From Paenibacillus sp. PCH8 (lineage in GTDB: Bacteria > Bacillota > Bacilli > Paenibacillales > Paenibacillaceae), in the NCBI RefSeq assembly GCF_002968835.1, contig NZ_PKQK01000002.1, forward strand, positions 434,001 to 498,000: a DNA stretch of 64,000 nt, in the 5' to 3' direction. This document shows, in pieces, positions 9,082 through 17,689 of this stretch. Under the pieces are notes generated by a model. That model made no database searches, had not been told where the DNA came from, and saw nothing but the letters and a program-made list of their open reading frames with translations. Position 1 is the stretch's first letter. Each line of letters starts with the position of its first letter. The position numbers and the translations under genes were made by a program.

Positions 9082-9771
9082 TTAGGTTGTCTTTCTCAAT
9101 TCACGTAGCTCCGGGTCCCATGAAGACAACAGAGCGTTCAATCGCTGTACGGTCTTCTCCACAAATGCCTGAGCGATCTCACCCGTAATAAACTTAGGCG
9201 TGATTCCAGGCTCTTCACCATTCAGAAAAGAAAACGTGTGATCCCGCCAACGTACAATCTCTTCCGCATTTAAACGATCCGGCATGTCATAGCTTGCTGC
9301 GCGGTTAAGCGTCTGCCACACATCCTCACTCCAGCTCGCACTTCGATATAGATTGAAATCAATCTGATCCGTCTCTTGGTAATATAGGCGTGACAGTTCA
9401 TCCTTCGATCTGTTAATGCCTGTATGCTGGTCTATCTCGTTAACCCGATCTACGAATTCGGGATACACACTCCGGAACCAGTAATAGTCTGTCAGAACAT
9501 GTATGAAGTAACCCCGGACAAACCACTTCCACCCTTCATCAGGTTGTTGTTGGATGTAGGATGAGTAAATTCCCTGAAGTCGTCCAGCGTAATCTCCTTC
9601 ATCCTTAGGGTTAAAATGGGTGTCCTGCTTATCCTCTCTTGTTGTACCCTCACGCATATGAATGGAATCCGGTGCGATATTGCCCAAGTAGAAGGAGCCC
9701 CGTTCAATCTGTACTGGCAGGGTATCGGTAAGAAGATAAGCTATATTGAGATGAACCATGGGTAGCGGCAT
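9082..9771 (-). CDS. Zinc-dependent phospholipase C-like hydrolase
   Basis: A 229-residue protein that begins MPLPMVHLNIAYLL, the typical opening of the zinc-dependent phospholipase C/S1-P1-nuclease-like family. Candidate metal ligands are His7, Asp50 in APDSIH, His52, Asp59, His90 in YFIHVLTDYYW and Asp94. No signal peptide is seen, so it should be cytosolic, as in many Firmicutes members whose substrates are unknown. The start is clear, with GGAG shortly upstream. It stands alone. Confidence 0.7.
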   Translation of the reverse strand: MPLPMVHLNIAYLLTDTLPVQIERGSFYLGNIAPDSIHMREGTTREDKQDTHFNPKDEGDYAGRLQGIYSSYIQQQPDEGWKWFVRGYFIHVLTDYYWFRSVYPEFVDRVNEIDQHTGINRSKDELSRLYYQETDQIDFNLYRSASWSEDVWQTLNRAASYDMPDRLNAEEIVRWRDHTFSFLNGEEPGITPKFITGEIAQAFVEKTVQRLNALLSSWDPELRELRKTT

Positions 9772-9827
9772 AGAGATGATCTCCTTTTTATCGAGAAGTC
9801 GTTCGAACGTTTAGCTGTATTACGGAA

Positions 9828-10607
9828 TTATCCCTGGATTCTCTCCACTTGCATCCTATCAAACAACTGCTCCAGATTCGTATGATACCCCGGCTCTTCC
9901 TTAGTAAGCAGACTTATGTATTCCGACCCACATTCATAGAATACCAGACGATTAAACGGAGCGGTGTCTTCTATATGATTGCTTTCCAGTCCGAGCTTCG
10001 CTCGAATCTGATTCTCAATATACCGTGCATACCCTTCGTTCCACTCCAGCCAGCTCCAGTATTCGGCTTGTTCTTCAGTTAAGGAGTTGAACAAAGCCAT
10101 TCTGGATGTTAGTACCTGTGACATGTCTTTACTCTTCATTACAGACATCAGGGAGTTGATTCGCTCAACCACGACTTCATCTTCATACGGAAACTCATAA
10201 TCCAGTTCCCATGTCACCCGCTTCAGTTGATCCATTTTATGCTTAATCTTGAGACGATTCACGATCTGTTCATCGTATTTCTCATAGACATAGCAATGAA
10301 CATACTCATGGAACAGATAGACTTTCTGCTCCAAATTTTTAAATGCCGCATCCGTTACAATTGCACACATTCGCTTGTCCATATGATGCACCGGCATGGC
10401 CGCAAGGCACTCATCCGGAATGTACAGGTCATCCGGTACGGTCTTCACCCACTCATATTGCTGCGTCTTGGACGAATAATCATACATATATAACAGAGAT
10501 TCATAGGCCACAACCACAGGATAATGTTCTGCAAATAAAGGATGGATGCTAACCAAGTCTTTCTGAAGCTCGTTTAACTCGTTAATTTGCTCTAAAAATG
10601 TGTCCAT
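9828..10607 (-). CDS. Putative zinc metallopeptidase-like protein (HEYVH)
   Basis: A 259-residue soluble protein without signal peptide. It contains a zinc-peptidase signature HEYVH at residues 100-104 and, 87 residues later, WNEGYARYIE, where Glu191 would be the third ligand as in gluzincins (HExxH...E). I do not recognise a specific family. The upstream region (DAAFKNLEQKVYLFHEYVH) resembles the helix that carries the motif in many proteases. It may be an active peptidase of unknown substrate. It stands alone on the minus strand. Confidence 0.6.
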   Translation of the reverse strand: MDTFLEQINELNELQKDLVSIHPLFAEHYPVVVAYESLLYMYDYSSKTQQYEWVKTVPDDLYIPDECLAAMPVHHMDKRMCAIVTDAAFKNLEQKVYLFHEYVHCYVYEKYDEQIVNRLKIKHKMDQLKRVTWELDYEFPYEDEVVVERINSLMSVMKSKDMSQVLTSRMALFNSLTEEQAEYWSWLEWNEGYARYIENQIRAKLGLESNHIEDTAPFNRLVFYECGSEYISLLTKEEPGYHTNLEQLFDRMQVERIQG

Positions 10608-10729
10608 GTCTCTAACCTCTCTTTAGTTGAATGATGTATATTCATCATACCAATCGGGTCACAAGAAAACACTGAGAGAAAAATGATAATTCTATGGTTC
10701 AATGAATCTTGCAAGTGAGGTTTAGAAAA

Positions 10730-10767
10730 TCAAAAAATCTCCCAACCTAACATCCAGCTGGAAGATT
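10730..10767 (-). terminator. Terminator of the HD-domain gene
   Basis: Stem AATCTTCCA / TGGGAGATT (one internal mismatch) followed by TTTTTT on the minus strand. It lies 58 bases after the HD-domain gene. Confidence 0.55.
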
Positions 10768-10824
10768 ACTAACTGCAATGATCACACGATTTAATCACTT
10801 ACCCCACCCATGTGGATTGCATTC

Positions 10825-11415
10825 CTATGATTTGGTCAATATCCCTTGCTCCACGGAGTTTTGAATGAGCCGCTGCGCATAATCCCACAATGTTTCGGAA
10901 CCGTTCGCAATCTCACGGTTTCGATTTAACACCTGTTCACTTGTAATGTTATATTTCTGCCACGTATCTCCCTCATTCTGATGATTATGGATCAGAGGCT
11001 GCAACCGATCGAGAGATGAGGCAAATTGTGCTTCAGGAGTCTGCTTTGCTTCAAATTCTAACCATAATTGGAGTAGTTCTTCAGCCTGTTCCTTAGGCAA
11101 CATACCAAACAGCCGATGAGCCGCTTGGAGTTCACGATCATATTTATCCGTATTCCCCACCGTATCGTAGGCAAAAGTATCTCCCGCATCAATCTCAACC
11201 AGATCATGAACAAGAAGCATCTTAATGACTTTAAGAATATCCACATCCTTGTTGGCATGATTCTGCAAAACCAAGGCCATCATCGCCAGATGCCAGGAAT
11301 GCTCCGCATCATTTTCAAGCCTGTCCCCATGAATAATTCTGGTCTTCCGTTCAATCGTTTTCAGTTTATCAATCTCAATGAGAAATTGAATCTGATCCTG
11401 CAGTGATTCATTCAT
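10825..11415 (-). CDS. HD-domain hydrolase (YfbR/5'-nucleotidase-like)
   Basis: A 196-residue HD-superfamily phosphohydrolase. Predicted metal ligands are His29 or His39 (ENDAEHSWHLAMM), the HD doublet in LLVHDLVEIDAGDTFAYD at about 70-71, and Asp in ASSLDRLQPLIHN near 133. The EHSW and HDLVEIDAGDT signatures match the YfbR/HDDC2 group, which dephosphorylates deoxynucleoside monophosphates. A GGAGG-type site precedes the ATG. It probably acts on nucleotides in the cytosol; the exact substrate is unproven. Confidence 0.85.
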   Translation of the reverse strand: MNESLQDQIQFLIEIDKLKTIERKTRIIHGDRLENDAEHSWHLAMMALVLQNHANKDVDILKVIKMLLVHDLVEIDAGDTFAYDTVGNTDKYDRELQAAHRLFGMLPKEQAEELLQLWLEFEAKQTPEAQFASSLDRLQPLIHNHQNEGDTWQKYNITSEQVLNRNREIANGSETLWDYAQRLIQNSVEQGILTKS

Positions 11416-11444
11416 AGTTATCCTCCTTTAACTACAAGCTAAAT

Positions 11445-11620
11445 TTACTTAGAGAGATCATACCAGTAGACACGATAGTTAAAACTGAGAGACATGCCTG
11501 CACTCTGCGCCAATCGCATCGAGCCTGCATTATCGGGAGAACAATCCCAATACGGATGTATGCTTACGCGAACGCATTCTCTATTTCTCAGTGATCCTTC
11601 AAACACTTCATTGGTTATCT
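11445..11620 (-). pseudogene. 3' fragment of a GNAT acetyltransferase
   Basis: An open frame of 58 codons without a start codon encodes a GNAT C-terminus: CVRVSIHPYWDCSPDNAGSM, RLAQSAGMSLSFNYRVYWYD, ending LSK. The pattern of VSIHP, then DNAGSMRLAQSAGM, then a terminal YWYDL is the usual motif-B end of RimJ-like enzymes. The 5' two-thirds are missing; the intact GNAT gene upstream ends where this fragment begins, so a deletion or replacement probably removed them. Confidence 0.6.
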
Positions 11621-12070
11621 AACTTGATGTTCATAGATTCGTGTCTCTTCATCATCCAACAGATATCCCTTACCAATATAGGTCCAATTATTCTTCTCAT
11701 AATAGTCCGTTAGATCAGTACATAGATACATTTGTTCGTAGCCCTTTGCTTTTACCTCGTTAATCGCATGGTTCTGCAATTGTCCACCCAAGTTCTGGCC
11801 CCGATACTCTGGATCAACATGAAGACAAGCAAACCAAGGGAAGAGATCTTGTCGACTATTCAGATCGCTTCGTAACAAGGCATACCCTCCAATAATCTTG
11901 TCACCGTCCAGCATGACATAAAATCTTGGCACATCACTCTCCGTTTCCACTGAGCGCTCCATGCAATCCCGATAGAAATGGAAGCTCGATTCCGAACCCC
12001 ATTGTTTCCAAAAATACTGTACTGCCTCATGCATGACTTCCGGCGCCTGCCGAATATCAAAAATTTTCAC
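11615..12070 (-). CDS. GNAT-family N-acetyltransferase
   Basis: A 151-residue single-domain acetyltransferase. Motif A is LHVDPEYRGQNLGGQLQNHA (QNLGG replaces the common QGxGG loop). The strand YVMLDGDKIIGGYALLRSDL precedes it, and EQMYLCTDLTDYYEKNNWTY is the C-terminal strand and helix. It resembles GNATs that carry acceptor specificity in the N-terminal half; the substrate is unknown. The GGGAGAG-type ribosome binding site and ATG start are clear. Confidence 0.82.
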   Translation of the reverse strand: MKIFDIRQAPEVMHEAVQYFWKQWGSESSFHFYRDCMERSVETESDVPRFYVMLDGDKIIGGYALLRSDLNSRQDLFPWFACLHVDPEYRGQNLGGQLQNHAINEVKAKGYEQMYLCTDLTDYYEKNNWTYIGKGYLLDDEETRIYEHQVR

Positions 12071-12169
12071 TATAATACTCTCCCTTCACGTCTTTGCTGT
12101 TCACCTTTCGCATTCATGGTTCTCTATGTCCATACTCCAACCCAGACTCCACCAATTCAATTTCTGCTC

Positions 12170-12532
12170 CTAATCTACGAGACGTATATTCCCGAAAAAC
12201 TCCACGCCTTCACCATCAATAACAATTCCATCACCATCCTGGCACGCACACCTTTGTACCGTTCAAATGGGCGTACTGCCTCAAGGAATTCAGGGCTTCT
12301 TCCGAACCATCTCATACTCTATATCGAGATCATAATACTGTACCGTTTCGATCCCCATTTGATGATAGAAACGTCTGGTATGCTCAACATATATTCGATC
12401 CAGGTAGGAACACGAAGGAATGTAACCGATCGAAGGCTGTTCCTGGTTATACAAGCTCTGGATTCTATGATTCAATTCGTCGTTAGGTCCGAAATGTAGA
12501 TCACTTAGCAGAACCAATTTTTTCATACTCAT
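12170..12532 (-). pseudogene. Peptidase S51-like protein with deleted core
   Basis: A good AGGAGG and ATG start MSMKKLVLLSDLHFGPNDEL, followed by IGYIPSCSYLDRIYVEHTRR and VQYYDLDIEYEM. This is the N-terminal half of S51 (dipeptidase E-like, class-I-glutaminase-fold) proteins. A frame change leads to EEALNSLRQYAHLNGTKVC and another to CQDGDGIVIDGEGVEFFGNI, the usual C-terminal end. The middle, which should hold the SGGNT loop and the catalytic G-x-S-A-G, is missing, so the product cannot be an active peptidase. Confidence 0.6.
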
Positions 12533-12549
12533 GCTACCTCCTGCTCGTG

Positions 12550-13092
12550 TCAGACTCCCTTGAACTCTTTGTCCAAGATGGAGTAAAAATACTGGTCCGT
12601 CCACTGATTGTTCCACCAGAGTTCTTCCTTGTAAACAGCTTCTCTCGTCATGCCCACATGCTCCATCAACGCAGCAGAGCGAACGTTCTCAGAATTGCAC
12701 ATGCCGACAACTTTATGAGCCTGTATCTCCTGAAAAGCGAATTGCAACAGAAGCTGGGTAGCCTCACTTCCGTATCCGTTACCTGCATATTCGGGAAGCA
12801 CAGCGTAGCCAAGTTCCCAACTTTTCCGAAAATCCACATAACTCCACATCTGAACAATACCAATAGGCGTATTTACCGGATCATTCACACGGCGGATAAC
12901 CCAATCATAGGCGTACGCTTCCTCATCCGTAGCAGGGAAATGACTCCGATATTTCTCGTGAACCTTCTCCTCATCCGTCTCAACAGTCTCATCAAAGCTC
13001 CATATGCTCGTATCACATTCCAGTTGACCTATGAAATTGAGATCTTGTTCCGTGGCTGTTGTTATTCTTACCTTCTCACCCACGAATTCCAT
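12550..13092 (-). CDS. GNAT-family acetyltransferase, RimJ/RimL-like
   Basis: A 180-residue RimJ-type GNAT. The start MEFVGEKVRITTATEQDLNF is typical. ELGYAVLPEYAGNGYGSEAT carries motif A with the NGYGSE loop, VVGMCNSENVRSAALMEHVG is motif B, and the end is rich in aromatics (EELWWNNQWTDQYFYS). Relatives acetylate protein N-termini or small amines; the substrate here is unknown. It lies 17 bases upstream of the S51-like pseudogene start, so they probably share a transcript. Confidence 0.85.
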   Translation of the reverse strand: MEFVGEKVRITTATEQDLNFIGQLECDTSIWSFDETVETDEEKVHEKYRSHFPATDEEAYAYDWVIRRVNDPVNTPIGIVQMWSYVDFRKSWELGYAVLPEYAGNGYGSEATQLLLQFAFQEIQAHKVVGMCNSENVRSAALMEHVGMTREAVYKEELWWNNQWTDQYFYSILDKEFKGV

Positions 13093-13133
13093 GTGGATTC
13101 ATCTCCTTTGGATTATGCCATTTATCCCATAGA

Positions 13134-13508
13134 CTACTGCATTTGCCCATTAATATATCTTCTGTGACTTGCAGATGCTTCCTGAACCCACAAATCCAAC
13201 TCCACTCTACTAACAAAAAATTGATCCTGAACTTTAATGAACGGGAACATTCTCCCATCAAAGAAACCTGATACCGTGAAACTCACTTGTTCAGCCTTAA
13301 TAATACTCATCACCTGTTCTTCAGTCATACTCAGATACTCCGCAGTTTCTTGAATCGTCAATAACACTTTATTGTTAGACACTTCTTGCTCAGCTACCTG
13401 AGTCAGTTCACTATTTTTCTCCTGAGTCGTTAACAATATGCAGCCAATAATAAACGAGATACCCAAAATGAAACTGGCTAAAAGTATAGAGAACGGAACA
13501 GATTTCAT
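13134..13508 (-). CDS. Membrane-anchored helix-turn-helix (excisionase-like) protein
   Basis: A 124-residue protein with an N-terminal membrane segment (FSILLASFILGISFIIGCIL, about 6-25), a short polar linker, and a C-terminal domain that looks like the helix-turn-helix of MerR/excisionase proteins: LLTIQETAEYLSMTEEQVMS at about 49-68, then FIKVQDQFFVSRVELDLWVQ. That domain normally binds DNA or senses a ligand. On a membrane anchor facing the cytosol it could act as a one-component regulator. No partner gene is evident. Confidence 0.65.
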   Translation of the reverse strand: MKSVPFSILLASFILGISFIIGCILLTTQEKNSELTQVAEQEVSNNKVLLTIQETAEYLSMTEEQVMSIIKAEQVSFTVSGFFDGRMFPFIKVQDQFFVSRVELDLWVQEASASHRRYINGQMQ

Positions 13509-13523
13509 TTAATTCCTCCCTGC

Positions 13524-14048
13524 TCAAATAGGATAAATGTCAGTCCCAACAGATTCCTTCTGTAATGTGTAATAAAAGAGATTGTTTACTAACTCAGTGG
13601 ATTTCAAAAAGTTCAACTTATTTAACAAGTGTTGAGATCGAACATTTTCCTGCTCCACTGTCGCTTCAATAAAATCAAGATTCATCTTGTTCCAGCCGAT
13701 TTCGATAATTGCGGTTAAAGCTTCTTGCATCAACCCTTGCCCCCAATAAGACGGGGATAAATCAAAACCAATCTCTGCTTTCGACGGTGACTCCTGATTC
13801 CAACAGTGAAACCCCACTGTGCCTATGAATTCGCCATCTGATTTATGGAATAGACCATACCTGCAACCCGAATCATCCATATGAAATTGTATAATTTCTT
13901 CTGCTTCTTTTACGTCACGACAAGGCTCAATATCCATAAACCGGGTTACATCTGGTTCAGCAAAATGTTTAAATATAGCTTCACGGTCTGATAGGGTTAA
14001 CTCTCTAAGGTACAACTGTTCAGTCTCCATATTGGGAAAATGAGTCAT
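13524..14048 (-). CDS. GNAT-family acetyltransferase, RimJ/RimL-like
   Basis: A 174-residue RimJ-type acetyltransferase starting at MTHFPNMETEQLYLRELTLS. An ATG seven codons upstream is disfavoured because AAAGGAGAG sits just before this one. Motif A is IGFDLSPSYWGQGLMQEALT (WGQGLM loop), motif B is FIEATVEQENVRSQHLLNKL, and the C-terminal aromatic stretch is VNNLFYYTLQ. It may acetylate ribosomal-protein-like or small-molecule amines. It stands alone. Confidence 0.85.
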   Translation of the reverse strand: MTHFPNMETEQLYLRELTLSDREAIFKHFAEPDVTRFMDIEPCRDVKEAEEIIQFHMDDSGCRYGLFHKSDGEFIGTVGFHCWNQESPSKAEIGFDLSPSYWGQGLMQEALTAIIEIGWNKMNLDFIEATVEQENVRSQHLLNKLNFLKSTELVNNLFYYTLQKESVGTDIYPI

Positions 14049-14194
14049 GACATACTCTCCTTTTATCACTACACATTGTGCATGGTATAGTATCCGGCCT
14101 CACCAAGAAAATCACTTCTGGTTAATCCTGGTTCGGATAATCTACCAAGTGTTCACCATGACCATGACGAATACATGTAATGTCCATAAGCCCT

Positions 14195-14686
14195 CTATTT
14201 CTGAATGAAGTGTTTAATGCGCTTTGCATCAGGGAGACTAGTCAGTTCCTTTTTCAAAAACACAGGATAGATTTCCATCTGCTCCAGTTTGTCCAAGGAA
14301 AACCATCGAAAAATTAACTTACCGTTATCCTCTAGACCTTTGAACTCAATTTCATCATAAAGCTTATGGGCTTCCGGCAATGTAATGACATAATAAAATC
14401 CAATCTCATGATATTTCAGGCCATCATATTCAAAGAAATCTTCACTAACAAATGCGAGCCTTTGTGCTTCTACTTGAACACCCAGTTCCTCCGTCATCTC
14501 TCGCACAATAGCCGATTCTGTAGTTTCGTTCAATTCTACCCGCCCTCCGGGCAGATTCTAGAAGTCATCCTGTTCAGTCGTATGCAAAAGAACTTTGCCC
14601 TTATTGATCAGAATACCTGCTACGCGAAAGTTGAATTTATTGTTGTTTTGCTCATACGATATATTTCTGTTATCTGAATTTAACAT
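14195..14686 (-). pseudogene. Nudix hydrolase with a TAG at a conserved Trp position
   Basis: The frame starts MLNSDNRNISYEQNNNKFNF and continues VAGILINKGKVLLHTTEQDD. At codon 43 it hits TAG exactly where family members carry Trp (DDF-W-NLPGGRVE). After the stop it continues in frame with a perfect Nudix box (GGRVELNETTESAIVREMTE followed by ELGV) and the normal remainder. A single G-to-A change from TGG would explain it. The downstream part has no good ribosome binding site, so the gene is probably inactive unless the stop is miscalled. Confidence 0.75.
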
Positions 14687-14811
14687 CTCGCTGACCATCC
14701 ATCGGACAACCCATCCATGAATCCATTTATAATTGATTTACGTTTGCTTCTCACTCCGATGATCAACAATAGTGCAGTTGTTAGGATTATTGCTAATTCA
14801 TAAAAAGTCAT
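14680..14811 (-). CDS. 43-residue small membrane protein
   Basis: A GGAGG lies 9 bases before the ATG. The product has one membrane segment (FYELAIILTTALLLIIGV, about 3-20) followed by a basic stretch (RSKRKS) and a short tail (IINGFMDGLSDGWSARC). The positive-inside rule places the tail in the cytosol. Its stop overlaps the start of the Nudix gene by 7 bases, so the two were probably translated together. The family was not recognised. Confidence 0.5.
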   Translation of the reverse strand: MTFYELAIILTTALLLIIGVRSKRKSIINGFMDGLSDGWSARC

Positions 14812-14839
14812 GCCACTAAACCTCCGTTATGTATTTGTG

Positions 14840-15099
14840 TTAGCTCGCTTTCATACGTAAACTAACCTGTTCCGCAAACTCAGTAGCTCCTACTTCGATT
14901 TCAAAGAATCGTTTCGGAACCACATGCGCACTCGCCTTATTATGTTGTAACCCTCAACCGACTCCTGCCCCCACTCGTACGATCACCCCTGCTTAAACAC
15001 TGCTAGACTCCTCTTCAATCATCATAACCCATGTATTGGTAATTGCGAAGTTGTTATGAACTTCCAGCTTTACAATCTCTTCTCTTATCTGCTCCAGAA
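14840..15099 (-). pseudogene. Unidentified gene with two in-frame stops
   Basis: One minus-strand frame encodes a coherent soluble sequence, FLEQIREEIVKLEVHNNFAI and TNTWVMMIEEESSSV, then a TAA, AGVIVRVGAGVG, a TGA, and finally HNKASAHVVPKRFFEIEVGA and TEFAEQVSLRMKAS. Both stops are in the same frame and no indel is needed, so it looks like a gene killed by point changes. No start codon or family was recognised. Confidence 0.35.
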
Positions 15100-15102
15100 A
15101 AG

Positions 15103-15141
15103 CAAAAAAAGAACCTCAACGGTCTTAATCGACAGTTGAGG
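15103..15141 (-). terminator. Rho-independent terminator of the SLH gene
   Basis: Stem CCTCAAC / GTTGAGG around a 14-base loop, then TTCTTTTTTT on the minus strand. It lies about 60 bases past the SLH gene. Confidence 0.85.
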
Positions 15142-15199
15142 CTTCTACACTTCCATTCGAAAGGTTACAGATCGTGAAAACGGACTTTATATGTGAATA

Positions 15200-17671
15200 T
15201 TATGGTGCAGCAGTAATTGTACCCATATTTATAGTATAGGGTTCTGGAGCAGTATAATTAATGGAATCTGCACCTGAAAGAGTAAATTCAATTGTTATTA
15301 CTTTGTTGGTTCCTACCTCTGCATTATTGTATGTGGCTACTGCATGTACTTGTACGTCATCCCCTGGACAAGTGCCTTGTTGATTTTTTCCACAAGCTCC
15401 CTCTCTAGAACCCGCTACTGCAACTGCTGTCGAGTTCCCGTCATACACTTTGGAAGTGGTAATCAGGTCCAGAATCATCCCCGTATCTGCACTGTATTGT
15501 ACGTATACAGTGTAGTTCGTATTGCTTACAGGAGCCATATATTTACCACTATCGGCACCCGCTATTGTATAAACTACGGTTAATGGCGCCGCTTTAGGCG
15601 GGGAAGTTGTATCATATATCGCATTTGCACTCACAGTCACATTTTCCCCGGTAACAACCCCAGCTAATTGACCTGCGGATACGACTACTGATGAATCTCC
15701 ATCTGGCTTCTCAATAACAGTCAACATCGGGTCCCCGATCGTTAACTGTGCCGTTGAAATGGCTCCTGTATGGATTGTGTAGTTTGCAGGTGCAGTGTAC
15801 TTGGCTGCATCTGCTCCACCCAATGTATACACGACAGTAATTGTTTTACCCGTGCCTATTGCAGCGTCATTGTAAGTGGCTACTGCACTCACGGTTACCG
15901 TGTTCCCTGCCACAACTCCATTCAAGGAACCTGCTGTAACTGATGCCAAGTTCGTTCCATCATACATTTTTGCTTCGGTCAGCACTGGATTGGAGACGGT
16001 TAATGCTTTAGTACCAATAATGATCTCTGACGAAGCAATAGATATATTGTTCGAAAGGTCAACTGCATACACAACATACGTGCCTGATGCTAAACCTGCT
16101 GTACTCATTGTCGCATCTACGTTTGCTGTTACTGACTGTTTCTTGCCAAACAATTCTGCAACGGATTGATTTAGGCTAGTGATTGTTTTTAGTGTTGTTG
16201 AAGGAACCAGATACAGATATCCACTCTCATTACTTCTACCTATTACGTTATCTCCAACTGCAATTTGACCCATGGTTGTATTCGAGAGTATAGGAGCAGT
16301 TATGTCCGTTCCTCCGGTAGAAGGTCCAGTAGAGGGCACAGCTGATCCAGTCGAAGGTGCGGCCGGAATAGCTGGATTCGTCACTTTATTCAGCAATCTA
16401 ACTGTGGATTCAATAGTGGTATCGTTTTTAGCAACGGCACTTATCGTCACTTTTTCAACAGTACCCGTTCCCAGAATCTTGGCAGTTGCCTCTAAAATAA
16501 GGTTCCCAATATTGGTATCCGTACCTAGGGTAAGAGTCATCTCCGTAGCTGTTGCTGTTGTGATAACTTCCTTAACACTACCTTTGGGGATTTCAATCTG
16601 AATTTTGCTGCCTTTAACCTTCACAGAGTCAAATGTTCCTCTTAAACTGATCTTCGAACCGGCAGGTAATCGCTCGGATAACGTAATCTTGCCGAATCCA
16701 TTCCACGTAGTATCCGATTCTTGTAGCGTAGCAGGGGATTGAATGGTTACTTCTCCTACTGTCGTTGAACCTTCTACATCAATACGAACGGGGCCCTTTT
16801 TCTTGTCAACAATAAAGGCAGCTGCAGTGGTATTCTTTAGATAGATGGTGTTAACGCCTTCACCCTCTACCCGTGCTATACCCTTGATTGTAACATTCTC
16901 AAGACGTATATCTCCTTCTTTAATACCTTCACTAAATAATAGATTCCCATTAATGATGATATTCTTCAACGTAATACTAGCCGAGCTAATAATCACATCT
17001 CCATTAATGGTCTGCATACCTGTATCAGAACCATATGTTCCAGCTGAGCTGTAATCGGTTGCTCGTGCACTCACTGAACGGTCTAATGCGACGACGGCTT
17101 CAGCACGAGTAATCGGTTTATTAGGTTTGAAGCTATTTTGGAAGCCCTGCAAGATCCCTTTAGCTACTGTAGCATCAACCGAAGTTTTAGCCCAAGGAGC
17201 TACGGAGCTGGAATCTGTAAAATTAGACTCCGTCATTTCTTTATTTGATAGTTTTAGAAGTTCATCGATGATAACCGCAACTTCCTGTCTGGTAATCGGT
17301 TTATTTAAACCAATTGTACCGTTCTCATAACCTTTTATGTATCCTGCTTTTACAGCTTTGGAAACCTCGGCATTGGCCCAACTGGAGGAAGGAACATCAC
17401 TGTAGGAAACAGGTGCTGTTTCAGTAAATCCAAATGAACGGTTAACCAAAGAGAAGAATTCTGCTCTGGTTATGGTATGGTTCGGTTTAAAGGTGCCGTC
17501 TTCGTAACCCTTAATGAAGCCCTTGTCAATCCAAGCCGTAATTTGCTTTTCAGCCCAGTTTCCATTGATGTCAGATCCCAAGGAATCTGCAGCTCCGGAT
17601 ACTGCGTTAAACGATGAAAGAAATATAACTGTACTCATGAGGGCGGTTACAAACGGCTTAGAATAGTTCAT
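15200..17671 (-). CDS. Large S-layer-homology (SLH) surface protein with YDG/MBG-type repeats
   Basis: An 823-residue exported protein. It has a signal peptide (about 1-26), three SLH domains at about 34-82, 90-142 and 151-199 (ITRAEFFSLVNRSFGF, ITRQEVAVII and ITRAEAVVALDRS motifs), a beta-helix-like region at about 220-425 with NGDVIISSAS and NIIINGNLL steps, a Pro/Ser/Thr linker (PAIPAAPSTGSAVPSTGPST), and a C-terminal set of Ig-like/YDG domains (KMYDGTNLASV, SKVYDGNSTAVAV). SLH domains bind pyruvylated secondary cell-wall polymer, so it should coat the wall, perhaps as an adhesin. GAGAGG precedes this ATG; an in-frame TTG lies six codons upstream. The C-terminal YDG domain has a Cys pair (ACGKNQQGTC). 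Confidence 0.9.
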   Translation of the reverse strand: MNYSKPFVTALMSTVIFLSSFNAVSGAADSLGSDINGNWAEKQITAWIDKGFIKGYEDGTFKPNHTITRAEFFSLVNRSFGFTETAPVSYSDVPSSSWANAEVSKAVKAGYIKGYENGTIGLNKPITRQEVAVIIDELLKLSNKEMTESNFTDSSSVAPWAKTSVDATVAKGILQGFQNSFKPNKPITRAEAVVALDRSVSARATDYSSAGTYGSDTGMQTINGDVIISSASITLKNIIINGNLLFSEGIKEGDIRLENVTIKGIARVEGEGVNTIYLKNTTAAAFIVDKKKGPVRIDVEGSTTVGEVTIQSPATLQESDTTWNGFGKITLSERLPAGSKISLRGTFDSVKVKGSKIQIEIPKGSVKEVITTATATEMTLTLGTDTNIGNLILEATAKILGTGTVEKVTISAVAKNDTTIESTVRLLNKVTNPAIPAAPSTGSAVPSTGPSTGGTDITAPILSNTTMGQIAVGDNVIGRSNESGYLYLVPSTTLKTITSLNQSVAELFGKKQSVTANVDATMSTAGLASGTYVVYAVDLSNNISIASSEIIIGTKALTVSNPVLTEAKMYDGTNLASVTAGSLNGVVAGNTVTVSAVATYNDAAIGTGKTITVVYTLGGADAAKYTAPANYTIHTGAISTAQLTIGDPMLTVIEKPDGDSSVVVSAGQLAGVVTGENVTVSANAIYDTTSPPKAAPLTVVYTIAGADSGKYMAPVSNTNYTVYVQYSADTGMILDLITTSKVYDGNSTAVAVAGSREGACGKNQQGTCPGDDVQVHAVATYNNAEVGTNKVITIEFTLSGADSINYTAPEPYTINMGTITAAP

Positions 17672-17689
17672 TGGTATTATTCCTCTCAA

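Noticed and set aside
12547..13167. A 206-codon plus-strand frame
   Set aside because: It is antisense to a well-supported GNAT gene, has no ribosome binding site, and the translation has no recognisable domain.
15876..16601. Two plus-strand frames opposite the SLH gene
   Set aside because: Val/Thr-rich translations mirror the repetitive sense sequence; no ribosome binding site.
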